Numbered from the stretch's first letter, positions 45,685 to 58,117 are shown. The stretch: 64,000 nucleotides of DNA from Andrena cerasifolii (GCF_050908995.1 NC_135123.1:4526001-4590000), one strand, 5' to 3'. Notes: generated from the sequence alone by a model not told the origin. A program made the numbers and translations.

Positions 45685-47037
45685 GTACTAGTGGTGCATT
45701 ACACCTTTGAGTACATAACCAAACAGGTTTCAGCTGCGTAAACCTGCGGCTTTGGTGTAGGGAGCATTTTTTCTGTAACCTCTATCAATAAGTATTTGGA
45801 GTATCTTGCTTTCGTTTTTCATAATATCGAAAAATCTTTTAGATAAAAGTTGAATAGTTTCTAGGAAGCCATAATTTAATGTAATTAGTTTATTATATGT
45901 GGACGCATAAAGGGCATATGTATGAAGGTCACCGATGTTTTGTTAAACGGAACCATATATTTTTGAATACATTACTGGATTCAGAGTTCATCATTTTCTA
46001 TGAAAAAGTATTAACCTACTTATATCGACAAATTATTACTTTAGGAGATATTTTAGTTTAATCATTAATATCGACACACAAATATCTCCTATACTAAGGA
46101 GATATTTTGTTTTATTAATTTCGACTTCAGATTTGTAATCAGCGACCTCAAAAACCCCGGGATACCAAGTCTTGTATAAATTGAAGGTTTCACATTGATG
46201 CTATCATATTTTTTCCTTGACATGGGGATTTCGGACCACTGTGCAGAGCCCACTTGTGAGAGTATCTATAACTATAAGCTACAGTCAGTGGCTCTGACAC
46301 TAGGCCACTAGGGTGACAGAGAGTATGGTATTGCACAGTTTCGAACCAGATTCGTTGAAAGTTTAACCTGCACCCTACACACCAAACTAACATTGTACGA
46401 GTGATTTAGTTTTATGCAGTAAACATTAATTGCATTTCTTGTACGGAGTTTATTCGACCAGGGTGACTGATTCATAGCGATGGAATATGCATATTGTATT
46501 TAATACGTGGCTGTGTCGATGCATATCATCTATTAATGCTAAATGCCTGCCGATCGATTGTTTATCGCGTTCGTTGCGGGTCGTGAATCAGGCGCTACGT
46601 CAGAAGCGGTATTTGTTCCTTTTCCATACAGAACATTGTACTGTTTGGTCTGACGTGCTAGTGTAATTGAATTTTGATTGTAATAACTTGATGCTAGTGG
46701 TAACACAATTTACATTAATAGTCACTACTTGCATGCAATACAGGATATACACTTCAGCGTATTAATCGCGGGGAGCATGGACGTCCTAGAGACTGACAAT
46801 GAAATTTTCCTATTGGCGAGTTTCCCAATAGCTAGAAATGTTCATCTGATTGGTGGAATCGAAACGCGTTTAATGTGCATACATTGCGCTTCGATGTGTC
46901 AATTTTCCCTGTGTACATGGCGTCCTACTAACTCTGTCCGACTCAAATATACCCGTTAGTCAGGCAATAAACAAATACTGTAGTTAGAAAAATTGTAGGG
47001 TTGCAAGAAAAAAATAATATGGTGCAATAGTTTCCTT
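45685..47037. other. Unassigned sequence
   Basis: A short direct repeat (aggagatattt) at about 46043 and 46098. Nothing else recognised. Confidence 0.4.
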
Positions 47038-47042
47038 ATAGG

Positions 47043-47806
47043 TGTTCCGTCTTACGGGAACAAAGGGGGGCTCAGAGCGAGGCAGAAATTCAGCGACCCT
47101 TTATTACTAGGCAATTGCTTACCGTCGAAGTCTTGGGGAGCATTTGCCTGCCAGATGTCTAATAGGTGGCAATTCGGCAACGTGCTATTTTTTTGGACAC
47201 TTCGACCGTCCTCGCTCTGGGAAAATCCGTTGATTGCTCTGTCAGCGGGTGGTGTACGGTAACTTCAAAACGGTACATACCGTCGACCACCGCTGACTCG
47301 CGGGACAATACGATCATAAACCGCGACCCCGGCGAGACGCTCCGGCCGATCAACCTAGCGAGGTTTGTTAGCCAGATGTCCGGTTTTCCCTCCGCTACGT
47401 CACGAAGAAGGAGAGGATTCCTCCTCCATCACCGAAATCGTGGAGGGAAGGTTCCTCCTCTTCAAGCAAGGCTGAGCCAATCAGGCATTTTGGCGCCTCC
47501 CAAAAATCAGATGTCTTGTCCACCTTTGACATCGAAAAGGTGGACAAGACCAGAAGTCAATGAGCTCGCGAATAGTACGGTTCGGTGTGTTTGATGAGGT
47601 CAGCATTCGGACCATCAGCACAAGCAGAGCTAAACTTCTCAGATCATCGTTCAGATCAGAATCGACACGTAATAATTTAAACAGTCACCCAATATTAATT
47701 TGGTGGGTGATACATCGTCCGGCTTATACGCGTACCAACAGGTGAATCGAGCCTTACAACCTCGAAAGCAAAATTCGATAATTTTCACGCGTGTGCCGTG
47801 CGAACA
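47043..47806 (+). mobile_element. Solo LTR, copy 2
   Basis: Starts TGTTCCGTCTTAC, ends CGAACA, 764 bp, collinear with 26689-27407. TAGG flanks both sides (47039-47042, 47807-47810). If the last A belongs to the duplication, ATAGG is 5 bp as in copy 1. No internal region is present. Confidence 0.75.
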
Positions 47807-47981
47807 TAGGTGTAGACGAGATCTTGAGGTGAATTTTTTTTTTTTTTTTTTAAATGTAACGTCCAATTTACGAGAGCGAGTGAGAAAACGTTGAGGAAAG
47901 GAGCACCGAGGCAGGCAAACTGTGTGGCGGGAGAATACCCCTCACGAAACTCACCGGCCAATATATCTGGCTTCGACCTTA

Positions 47982-48951
47982 TAAGGAACACTATTCAATT
48001 GATGATGGAATCACGCAGATTTCTTTATATAGATCGAAAGTATATATCACAAAGGTCACGAAAATGTAAATTAAAGATGCTCCCAACAGCTGGTCTGACC
48101 TTGAAAAATCGGCAAAGATGGAACCGGGGAAAAAGGAAAAATGAGGGAAAGAGAATGACAAATCTGTGTGTTGAAATTTAAATATCTCTATTATATGAAA
48201 ACTAGCTTTAATACTCGGCTTCGTCCGAAATTTAGATTCTGATTTTATGAATAAAATTTTTTTTTTAGTTTTCTTTTTAAGTAGTCACATTCGTCTGGAT
48301 TAGTCGAGCATAATGAGCTGAGGCAGATTTTGTGATCCCAGAGTTTATCGGTCGAAAGTTTCACACAAACACACAAACATATTAGAAGCTTTCTGCTTTA
48401 TACATTAATATACATTATAGTAAATGAATGATAATTCATTAATGATAGATAATAATTCGAAAAAATTAATGATAATAAATGATAATACTAATGATGTCAG
48501 TGACTTGTTTACACTGTCTCGTTGATCAAGGTATGAAAGAAACAGTGTTCGCTCGTTGCAGTCATTGTGAAATTTATTATTGCTTCAGTCACTTTTTTAA
48601 ACCTTCTTGTCGACAAGATTATCATAAATGTAATGGTTAATATTACCCACTGTTGTGATTTCATTAGTATTATCATTAATTTTTTCTAATTACCATCTAT
48701 CAATCTATTATCAGTCATTTACTATAATGTATTTTCATATAATAGAGATAATTAAATTTCAACACACGGATTTGTCGTTCTCTTTCCCTCATTTTTTTTC
48801 CTTCCTCGGTTCCACCTTTGCCAATTTTTCAAGGTCAGACCAGCTTTTTGGAGTATCTTTAGTTTACATTTTTGTGACCCTTGTGGCATATACTTTCGAT
48901 TTATATAACAAAATCTGCGCCATTCCATCATCAATTGAATAGTGTTCCTTG
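47982..48951. mobile_element. 970-bp foldback element with nested insertion
   Basis: The arms begin taaggaacactattcaattg (left) and the inverse of caaggaacactattcaattg (right), flanked by TTA. They match for more than 300 bp, including the block atctctattatatgaaaa. The left arm is interrupted at 48202-48410. The right arm reads atatgaaaatacattatag without interruption, giving the empty site. Confidence 0.85.
48202..48410 (+). repeat. 209-bp insert in the foldback arm
   Basis: ctagctttaatactcggctt to gctttatacattaata, homologous in inverted orientation to the unclassified element at 28795-29010. The right arm of the host shows the site without it. The target duplication is not clear because both edges are A/T-rich. 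Confidence 0.75.
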
Positions 48952-48954
48952 TTA

Positions 48955-49436
48955 GTTCGTTCGCGTTCGCATCGCGAGAGCCTTGATGCGTGAGTAGTAC
49001 GCGACGAGATTATTTTTCCTCTCACACACAGAGTACTTGATCCACTGTACCCGCCTGAGCCACTGTCGGCACCCTGACCCTACCTCTGCTTGTGAGGTCG
49101 ACGACAATAAAGTAATACTCGACCTACTCGTGATCCGTCAAATTTTGAATTCGCGCCAATGACAGTGTATGTGCTGTACTGTGCAAAGGGTGCAAAGATT
49201 TATCTATGACGATTGTATTCACATCGGTTTTGGTGCCGTAAATGCTTTAACTATCATTTAACCTTGGGCGAAGGAGCTGCTATGGCACCGTTTCTTAAGA
49301 TATCAAATTTCTTATTAAAGGAGATACAGCTTAATTTATACAGAAAAAGGCGTATATCTTGATTTTTAAATATGACACTTTATATGAAAACAAAATCATA
49401 AAAATGATCCTATTATAGTTGTTTACTGATCCACTC
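48955..49436. other. Unassigned sequence
   Basis: Nothing recognised. Confidence 0.35.
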
Positions 49437-49898
49437 ATAATATTCTTAACTAACCAAGGGATGATCCCGAACCCGAAAATTCCAAAAATTCTGAAACTTT
49501 GTGAGTAAGTAGGGAATTTCCTCCTGATTATAACGCAATTTTTGTTTGCTGCCAAAATTCACTCTAGGGGGGCGAAATTAACCCCTGAAATGAAACCCCT
49601 ATTTTCCGATTTTGTGTTATAAGTAGGGAACTGTAAGAGATAGAAAAAAAGTTTCAACACAAAAGTTACTTCTTTTAATTAGATCTATTATTTGGTAAAA
49701 AAAAATTATTTTAGAGTTCACGATTTTAACACACAATCGAAAAATAACGGGATTTTTCAGGGGTCAATTATACCCCCTTAGAGTGAATTTGGGGAGCAAA
49801 CAAAACTTGCGTTGTAATTAGCAGGAAATTCCCTACATATTCACAAAGTTTCAGAGTTTTTTGAATTTTCGGGTTCGGGATCTTCGCTTGTCAGTGGG
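49437..49898. mobile_element. Foldback element
   Basis: gatcccgaacccgaaaattc (49474-) pairs with gaattttcgggttcgggatc (to about 49882). The pairing continues through gaaactttgtgag / cacaaagtttc, gggaatttcc and cactcta. Internal asymmetry is larger than in the other foldbacks, so it is older. The outer edges are uncertain. Confidence 0.7.
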
Positions 49899-50094
49899 TG
49901 CATTTATACATCAATGCGCATCACAGCGACGTGTTATGCAATCTTCTACGTTCTTACAGAGATAAAATATCGAGGCATTGTTTTCACAAGAAACTAGGCC
50001 TACCTTCGATTGAGGTACCGAAAGGCATCTCGTCTGATTCAATAAGAATAAACCCTGACCAGGGTCTTAGCCAGGATTTTGCTATTGTCTAATG

Positions 50095-50475
50095 ATTAAA
50101 AAATGAATAAAAAAATTAAGATAAATCCTAGAATAACCTTAATTGTGAAGTATAGGTGGAAAAGAATTTTATATTTACTTCTTCTAGTGCCTAGGGGATT
50201 ATTTGAGCCCTTAAGGTGTAAAAAAAATGAATAACAACTAAGATTAGGATAATTAATGGAAGAATAAAGTGAAATGAGTAAAATCGATTTAAAGTGGCGT
50301 TATCAATTGAGAATCCCCCCAAATTAATTAAACTATTATTTGACCAATACAAGGAATTGTTGATAATAGATTTGTAATAACTGTAGCTCCTCAAAAGGAT
50401 ATTTGTCCTCATGGTAAAACGTAACCCAAGAATGCTGTTTGGGGAAGAGCAATAAATACTGTAACCGAATTTTGA
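50095..50475 (-). pseudogene. NUMT: mitochondrial cytochrome b fragment
   Basis: On the minus strand the sequence reads as the middle of cytochrome b: NSVTVFIALPQTAFLGYVLP, GQISF, GATVITNLLSTIP, GGFSIDNATLNRF, FHFILPLIILILVVIHFF, then GSNNPLG after a frameshift. The Trp codons of the VLPWGQ and SFWGA segments are TGA, which only makes sense in the invertebrate mitochondrial code. At least two frameshifts (near VEW/GGFS and after HFFY) show it is non-functional. It covers about 125 codons of the roughly 380 in the gene. Its base composition is insect-like. Confidence 0.93.
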
Positions 50476-51911
50476 ATTAGTATACGCAGTTACGAATCAA
50501 TATAACGGGGACCGTGTAACGCGGAAGTGCTCCGCAATTTAATTTATTTTTATTTCGCAATAAATTAATTTAATTTTAGACGAACGACTAATTCGTTAAT
50601 TTTTTCCTTTTGCCAGGGAGTCAAACGCCCACTCCTGCCCCACCTTGGCTGTGCCTATGACCCAGACCATTTGTCACCGACAAATAACACACGATTAATC
50701 AGTAAACGCGTCTTACAGGAACACGAAGGAGCGTGTGTGGTGAACGACATCAATTAGTTTTCGCAAGCTGACTACGATCGATAAGAAAAGTACTCAGAGC
50801 CTGTTCGAAAATTCCCCAACGAGCGCGTGGAATCTGTTTTCCCGATGCTTTATTTACGTAAAAACTCGGTTCGGAAGTGTCCCTTCTGCCGGCGGAGAAC
50901 AGTTGCAGCGGCACGACAAGTTGTAGAATGAGATTTCGCCACTTTTAAATGCATAGAAACTGTACACGCCGCTCCATTTCGTTTATTGTCGCTGGAATTC
51001 TGCGGGTTCGGTGTACAGACTCCGTGGAATATATACTCGCAATCCTACTTATTATTATGAGCCATCCGATGCAACCCATTCGGTGGTAAAGGGGCCGCTG
51101 GGACGTTCCGTGCCTTCCGGCTACGGTTTCCTTAATGATCCCGGTAAATGAGAATGACTGGTGGTTAAAGTGGAATCGCTAGTTTTATAGTGAAACTGTT
51201 ACGTTCCTGGCACGATAAGATATCGGCCTCGTTTATATTAATTGCGGAAGCACCGCGAAGCCTTTTCGTAACGACCGCGTGATTTAAAGGCGACCGTTCG
51301 TTTGACATTTTTATGCCATAATCCGATGCGAATGGCAATCTCTTTTTGATGCTCCTCAAGATGGACCCTCTCGTGTTTAAGGGATGACCACCAAGTAGCT
51401 GTGTACGTACTTCGTTGCTACTAACGAGGGGACCAACCCAGGCGTAACGCTGACTTTTTAATAAGCCTTTGCCAGTTTGCAGAATTCGGCCAGCCGAGTA
51501 CGCCAATTACCCCATTTTGGCCGCCAATGACTGATAGTTTACGTGATAGCTATTAACAATTAAAGTTGCGCAGTGCTCGTTATATTCTGAAGGTAAATAT
51601 GTATAGAGTCTACACAGTTATGGTCCTGGCGCAGTGGTTAGAATGTTAGGTGCTCAATGACTAGGCTACGTTGCGCAACAGCTCGCGCTGTAAGCCGTAA
51701 TCCTTTAATTAGTGGAATAGGATTTCAATCAGAATTATATTTAGATAAAGCAACAGGGACTAGGGGCTTCATTCTGGGCTGTGCGCAAGATACCAATACA
51801 AAAATCTCGATTGTTTATCGTTGCAAACGTAAAAGATATTCTGATGCATTACTCTAACACCTTCTCACCCAAACGTACTATGTAGTGTAATAAAGAATAT
51901 ATAAAAAATAA
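50476..51911. other. Unassigned sequence
   Basis: At about 51622, tcctggcgcagtggttagaa resembles a tRNA A-box region (possible SINE head fragment), but no B box follows. A 113-codon minus frame at 51165-51506 has no recognisable domain. Confidence 0.4.
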
Positions 51912-52127
51912 TTTTGCTTAAGCGATTTTACTAAAAATGCACTAAAAAATAATTATTTTCTTGTGCTACAATTTCGACGGTGTTTTCTCACTCTAAATAA
52001 AATCGTGGCGCGGGATGTTCCATAACAGAATATGAATCAATTTGATACAGCACCACCATCGAAATTTTAGTACAAGAAAATAATTATTTTTTAGTTTTTA
52101 GTGCAATTTTAGTAAAATCGTTTAACG
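51912..52127. mobile_element. Imperfect 216-bp palindrome
   Basis: gcgattttactaaaaatgca...aataattattttcttgt pairs with acaagaaaataattatt...tgcaattttagtaaaatcgt. Probably a small foldback MITE. No target duplication identified. A stray piece, gtaaaatcgttta, is at 52354. Confidence 0.7.
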
Positions 52128-53875
52128 TAACATTTTTTTTATATATATATTTTTAGTTTTTAGTGTTTGTGGATTATTTATTTGTTTTTATTCTTTTCTA
52201 TTTTTTTTTTGTTTTCATTTTTTACTTTCTTTTATAAAAAATTATGTTGTCACACCCACACACGCCTACAAAGTATCAAGATAATTGGACTGGTGGAAGT
52301 GGGTGAAAATTGAGTTGCCAGATTTGAACCATACGATCGAAGCTAATTGTAAGTAAAATCGTTTAATATTACTCCACTTTGTTGGACTATGCTCGCGACA
52401 TCGGAAATCATAAATATATTAAACGCATTCCTTGGTTGGATGTCGAGTTGGTCATTGAGTACTGATGTTGTCCTAATGTTTCTAAGTAGTTTATGGGAAG
52501 CAAATATTTTTCAAGTCAACAAACCCTATCTCTGTGCCAGTATCCACAGTAAAAGTCACACACTAGTTCCCTACACAACTTAAAATATAATTTCCACGCT
52601 GTAAGATATTGGTAATACCAATTTGTAAACCTGAACAAGTACATATTTACCTTGCATTTTATTGTTAGGTATACAAGTAGATTAGAACGTATTATTATTC
52701 ACTGTACGTATTGTAAACAATTCCGCACATTTTAGTCATTAGGGAGATGTAGTATTAAGTATGATTGCAAGCCTTATTGTTCCTAGCTTTCTCAGTTCAG
52801 TTTTTGCAATAAGCCTAAGCTATTGTAAGCTTCATTTTTAAACTGTGCAAGCCACTGTGTACCCCTACAGCAGCAAAATGTTGACTTAAAATTTATTCTT
52901 TGAGTTATTCCACTATTATTATCTTGAATTTCTCAAAATAATGGGACATTAGGGTTAAAATATTTGTATTCTCTTGTTTACTGTAGAATGATCTATAGAG
53001 TTTAATTTTGAAAGGCGGCTGACAACAATAAACAATCTAAAACCGTAAAAAACCTCTGCTACTTTTTTTGGGGTGCGGATTCAAGTCCCATCGCGCTGAT
53101 CTTTTTTCATTAGTTCTACGAAATATCGTTAAATATTAATTATACTAACTGTCGCACAGAGTGGGCTAGTGAAATTTATCTGCAGGTATAAATGACACCA
53201 GTGAGATGGGTACGAGACCTGTCGATTTTGTTCGTTGACTTGATTGAAACAATACAGAGTGGCAGCAGCGGTATGGTCAACAGACCGTAATAGCGGAGCG
53301 CGCGGTTCGCTTACCTGAAACGGGACGCAGCGCTGCTGTTTTTAACAGCTTACTGCAACGTTAATACAACCTGCGCCACTCTGGGGGTACGTGTATTTTA
53401 TAGAAAACACTTTAGCGAATATGGTAGTATTTTTCTTTTTATTTTTAAAAATCTGACTTCGAGACCAAACTTGTCAAAGAAGAATTTGTTTATAAATTTC
53501 AATATTCCAAACCCGATGTTTCATTTTGCGATTAAAATAGAAGAGGAATCAATCAGATACGATAAATAGTTCCCGAGATAAATATTCATAAACACAAGCT
53601 ATTTTCACGAAAATAGGCAAAAATCGCTAAATTCAAAACCCTATATTTTTTAAACAAATTTAAAATTAGCAAAATTATGACAACCCCCCACCACCTTAAT
53701 TTCACATGGGGTACATCATATTCCAGTTTGAAGAAAATCCTAGACATCGAGGGGAAGAAGTGATAGATTTGTGGAAGGACCTCTATAGATACCTCTCCTT
53801 TATTGTTTCTAATTTACAGGAGTTTACTACATGTATAAGGAAAAATAAGGTGTCTCAATATAATGTGAATATAAT
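52128..53875. other. Unassigned sequence
   Basis: A B-box-like gattcaagtccc occurs at about 53080 without a matching A box. A GC-rich patch lies at 53258-53390. No feature called. Confidence 0.4.
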
Positions 53876-53879
53876 TTAA

Positions 53880-54626
53880 GGGGTTATGCCTAGTCAGGCG
53901 GTCGAAAAGAGGCGAATATTTGTGAATTTTTTTTGAAGAAGCGGAAGCGTATAATTTTACAGAACTTTTTGCGTTTCAAAGAGCAACATTTAAAGAATAT
54001 TTGGTAATTTTTTCGTAGAAAAATATTTACGTTTATAATTAAATAACATGCGACATCCAAGAAGCATTTTTAAAAATTTGGTTTTGCGGTGAGCATTGCC
54101 ATTCGGAACCAGATTATCTAAAATCAAAAAACAAAAAAGATTTCGTTAGTATATTAATGTATCCTCAAGTTGACGGAGAGAATTTTCCGAAATATTAAGT
54201 TAAAACAAAATGGCGGCTATTTAAAGTTGAAATCCTGATTTTTTCGCGTGATTTTTGCAGGAAAAAATCAGGATTTCAACTTTAAATAGCCGCCATGTTG
54301 TTTTAACTTAATATTTCGGAAAATTCTCTCCGCCAACTTGAGGATACATTAATATACTAACGAAATCTTTTTTGTTTTTTGATTTTAGATAATCTGGTTA
54401 CGAATGGCAGTGCTCACCGCAAAACCAAATTTTTAAAAATGCTTCTTGGATGTCGCATGTTATTTTATTATAAACGTAAATATTTTTCTACGAAAAAATT
54501 ACCAAATGTTCTTTAAATGTTGCTCTTTAAAACGCAAAAAGTTTTGTAAAATTATACGCTTCCGCTTCTTCAAAAAAAAATCACAAATATTCGCCTCTTT
54601 TCGGCCGCCTGACTAGGTATAACCCC
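53880..54626. mobile_element. Near-perfect 747-bp palindrome with TTAA flanks
   Basis: TTAA at 53876-53879 and 54627-54630. Arms of about 365 bp start ggggttatgcctagtcaggc and match at about 97 percent by eye. They meet at a short loop (about 54242-54263), itself within tcctgattttttcgc...aaaaaatcagga. No coding sequence. TTAA fits a piggyBac- or Kolobok-type mechanism, though the GGGG start is not typical for piggyBac. A decayed half copy is at 8836. Confidence 0.93.
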
Positions 54627-54630
54627 TTAA

Positions 54631-54913
54631 TTATATAACACTAAATAAAATACTGATTTTTATCTGTGTATTGTCGAAACACGTGTTCACACTCCTATGA
54701 TAATTCCTAAACGAGGGCCTTTACACTAAGGCTGCCTAATACTTGAAACTCAAAGCGAATAAATCTTTTGTTTTTTTTTTCGAACCACGCCAAATACTCG
54801 ATTATCCAAGTAATACTTCAAATAGCGTGAATATTCGAATAAGTTTGATAAAAATCGAACTTTTTGAATGATTTGAGTATCTTGAATGTTTGAACGCCTT
54901 GCATACAAGCTAG
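54631..54913. other. Unassigned sequence
   Basis: AT-rich with scattered tactcga / attcga strings. Nothing defined. Confidence 0.3.
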
Positions 54914-55312
54914 TTATTTTCTTTGTTTCTTTTTTTCTTTAAGTTTTGGAGTCCGTGGAAATTCTAAAAAATTCATAATTTCTGAAGTATAATTCTCCTT
55001 GTCATCATAATTAAAATTGTTATGATTATTATTGGTATTATGATTGTTGTCGATGGGCTCTGCAATTTCTTTGATTGCACTACTTAAATTCTCTGCTGGC
55101 AGCGATAGTTCCTCAACAGCATTATCTAAATTCTCTACTGGCACCAATAGTTCCTCAACAGCATTATCTAAATTCTCTACTGGCACCAATAGTTCCTCAA
55201 CAGCATTATCTAAATTCTCTACTGGCACCAATAGTTCCTCAACAGCATTATCTAAATTCTCTACTGGCAGCAATAGTTCCTCTGCATGTGAAGTACCATG
55301 ATTCATAACCAT
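54914..55312 (-). CDS. 132-codon ORF with 14-residue repeats, unknown function
   Basis: ATG to stop on the minus strand. Residues about 10-80 are five tandem copies of a 14-residue unit close to NLDNAVEELLVPVE, acidic and predicted helical. An Asn/His-rich linker (about 88-100) follows, then DDKENYTSEIMNFLEFPRTP and a Lys-rich tail ending KEKKKQRK. The unit is 42 bp, a multiple of three, and the frame is kept through all copies. The FLEFPRTPK...KKK tail recalls segments in insect transposon ORFs, but I cannot assign it. It lacks visible splice sites or a known domain and may be a fragment of a decayed element. Confidence 0.4.
   Translation of the reverse strand: MVMNHGTSHAEELLLPVENLDNAVEELLVPVENLDNAVEELLVPVENLDNAVEELLVPVENLDNAVEELSLPAENLSSAIKEIAEPIDNNHNTNNNHNNFNYDDKENYTSEIMNFLEFPRTPKLKEKKKQRK
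55066..55283 (-). repeat. 42-bp tandem repeat
   Basis: About five units of 42 bp (ttcctcaacagcattatcta plus aattctctactggcaccaatag). The inner three are identical and the outer two diverged. They encode the 14-residue repeats of the ORF at 54914. Confidence 0.95.
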
Positions 55313-55490
55313 GAATTGATGTAATAATCATTGTCTAGGGGTCAACATTTGTATGCGTTTCCCTACTTGATTCCAAATGAATAACTTGAATCTTTCGAGC
55401 TACTCGATAGATTTCGAGTTATTCGAAAATTCGAGCCAATAATAACAATTATCATTTAATAATGATGAATTTAAGGTTTATATTCAATAT

Positions 55491-55560
55491 AAGCAGGGAC
55501 GAGTCCTGGGGAAAGATGGGTGACCACCTTTCTCCCGGTGCGCCGCTGCTGCTGGGACCC
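55491..55560 (+). mobile_element. 5S-like SINE head fragment
   Basis: tggggaaagatgggtgacca and cccggtgcgccgctgctgctgg match the 3' part of the 5S-derived head at 13917-13971, including the unusual gggaaagatgggtgacc string. The 5' half is missing and the body that follows differs, so it is a truncated or different subfamily copy. Confidence 0.7.
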
Positions 55561-57402
55561 GAAGGAGAGAGAGAGGAGGAAAAATATAAAAAGGACTATA
55601 GTTCGTTGGGCAGTATAAAGCGATAGGCTTTGAAACGCCATACTGTTTAACAGGAAAACAAAAATACAAATACAAATATATTATTTTGAATGACTCGAAT
55701 TACGGAATACTAGCACTCACTGTTTATAATTGATTCCCACTAATTTTATTCACGAAACCTAAAATCATTATTAATTTTTCAACTTGTACAGACATGTGTA
55801 TGTGTATTAATTATATACAATCAAACACAAAATTATACGAATATTACGTGAATCATAAAAATTTAATTACGACGATTAATAAATCCTATAGTAGGTACCT
55901 ACATATTTTACCATTTTCTGCAAGTATTACTCGCGGATCTATGTTTGGACAACCTTATTTTATGAATATGATTAATAAAGCAGGTACATTGGTAACGTTT
56001 AGCCAGACAATCTAGGAAAATTCTCCATAATTTAATAAAACGCCGACACATAGGTACGCTCCGCCCAGAATGCGTAAGTGTGGGATATTAAATACAGATT
56101 CGGTATGAGTCAAAATTAACCCACATCCAGTCTGTCGCGGCCTCCTGCCGTCCGAGGGTTAATTGGTACAGCTGTGTTCTACATGGTTGCTCAAGGAAAC
56201 ATGTTCTCATAGAATGTATCTTACGCAACTAGATTCTCTTAAGAGTCCTAAGTGTCTTAGATATAAATCGATTAAACCATATCTCCCCCTACTTATCATT
56301 GCAACTCTCGAAGTGTGTCATAGAGGTCGTGAGATTAATTTCAGTTTTAAAGTTAAATCTACAAAGAAAACACTCGCTAATCTACCATTTGCAGCGAGTA
56401 GATCATAAAGTAGCGAAAGGGCATATGTATTTAGGAGATTCACGTATCGCATACTACTAGAACAGTCCACGTGCGTCAGTGATTTTTAATATATAAAAGA
56501 ATCCGTATTATCGTGATTTGCATGTGTGTAAAAATTTTCAAACAGGTTTCTCGATTATAATTTAGTTATTTTATAATGCAAAGCAAAGATTTTTTAACAC
56601 TGAAAATCTTAGTTGTAATTCTGTTCGTGGAGGTGATTACTTAACACATGAATGTGTTTAACAATAAATTTGGAAGCACAATATATTTATATAGCAGGAA
56701 TAATAAGGCATAGCATAAGTGCAGATATTGAAAAGCCGAAATTATAATAAGCTGAAAATGCTCAAAGTTCAAGGTTATACAGATCTCCAAACTATCTGCT
56801 TAATTCTGTAGCTTGATAAATTCTAATCCTAACAAACTGTCCATACTTACTAAACGATAACGTCGACTTATATAACCACTGGCAACAAGTTTCCGATCAG
56901 ACCCACTAATACGAAATTTGCTAATAACATTCATGTCTTAGAGCTAAAATATTATTATATATAATTAAAAACGATGGGAAAACTAAGCGGAAATTTTCTA
57001 AAACCTGAACCGGGGGCTGGATTTGTCTTCAGAAAACTGATACTTCAAAAAAAATTGTCCTGCGCCTAATAGTTTTCGAGATATTCCAGAAAATATGTTT
57101 TCGACCCCCAACTTTAGGGGTTCTTTTCGCTTCTTCAGCATGGTCGATTGCCGATAACAAAAAATACGTATGAAACATTTTTCACTATTCTTGTAACTCT
57201 GCAGAATTTCATCAAAATCGAGCGTGTGCGGGTTCGATATGTTCCCTTGTTAGTATAAACCATAAAGTAAATAACAACAAAATAGCACAAATTACATTTA
57301 TTATTAAAGAGAAGTAAGAGAAGAAACAAAATGTTACATGGAAAAAAGTTTCCGATCAAATTTGTTAATTTAAATTTATGAGGAAATTATTTGCGATATT
57401 AA
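55561..57402. other. Mostly unassigned sequence
   Basis: Around 57005-57250 the wording ccccaactttaggggt and tgttcccttgtta recalls the CAAGG-ended foldbacks but no opposite end was found. Nothing else recognised. Confidence 0.35.
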
Positions 57403-57648
57403 TATTTTAATATTTTGATATTTTGATATTTTGATATTTTGATATTTTGATATTTTGATATTTTGATATTTTGATATTTTGATATTTTGATATTTTGATA
57501 TTTTGACATTTTGACATTTTGACATTTTGACATTTTGATTTTTGACATTTTAATATTTTGACAGTTTGACAGTTTGACAGTTCGACAGTTTGACAATTTG
57601 ACAGTTTGACAGTTCGACAGTTTGACAGTTTGATATTTTGATATTTTG
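57403..57648 (+). repeat. 8-bp microsatellite with sub-types
   Basis: (ttttgata)n from 57410 changes to (ttttgaca)n at about 57505 and to (gtttgaca)n at about 57560, then back to ttttgata at the end. This ordered drift suggests successive expansions of point-mutated units. The long Lys/Asn-rich frames on the minus strand are artefacts. Confidence 0.95.
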
Positions 57649-58117
57649 TATACGTACGGTAGCTGTAATATGCTGTGACATTGAATTAATAAGATTTTTA
57701 CAATCTGTTCCGCATTCGCATAAAATAATAAAGAATATCACAATGACATGCGGGCGTCGCGCTAATGGCGTAGCTAGGATTAGGATCGTAGCTTTAAGTG
57801 GTTTATAATAGGTAGTATGATTCTAAAATCCCTTTAGGAATAAGTTTTCTTCACTGCATTGTTCTCCCATAATGGGACTCGGTCGTTCCATGTTTCCGCA
57901 CAACCGTGTACGCTTTCGTTTTATAATTTAATTCTGGTAATATTCTTTAGCTTTCAATATTTTAGACAATAGGCAAAGGTCCCGTCATCTGGTCGGCCAC
58001 AGGTATCGTCCGCGCGGTACTATCGGCACACCAAATAACCGGGTCATAAAACCTGTACCGTCGGTAGACATTCGCGAGGTCAACGCGGCCAAGCTATTCC
58101 TCGACCTCGCACGCTCA
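57649..58117. other. Unassigned sequence
   Basis: Nothing recognised. Confidence 0.35.

Noticed and set aside
51165..51506. 113-codon minus-strand frame
   Set aside because: No family recognised and no supporting signals. Length is compatible with chance in a moderately GC-rich stretch.
51620..51700. tRNA-like A-box segment
   Set aside because: No B box or cloverleaf can be completed. At best it is a SINE fragment.
53070..53100. B-box-like gattcaagtccc
   Set aside because: An isolated 12-mer with no A box at the proper distance.
57399..57741. Lys/Asn-rich frames on the minus strand
   Set aside because: Produced by the 8-bp microsatellite.
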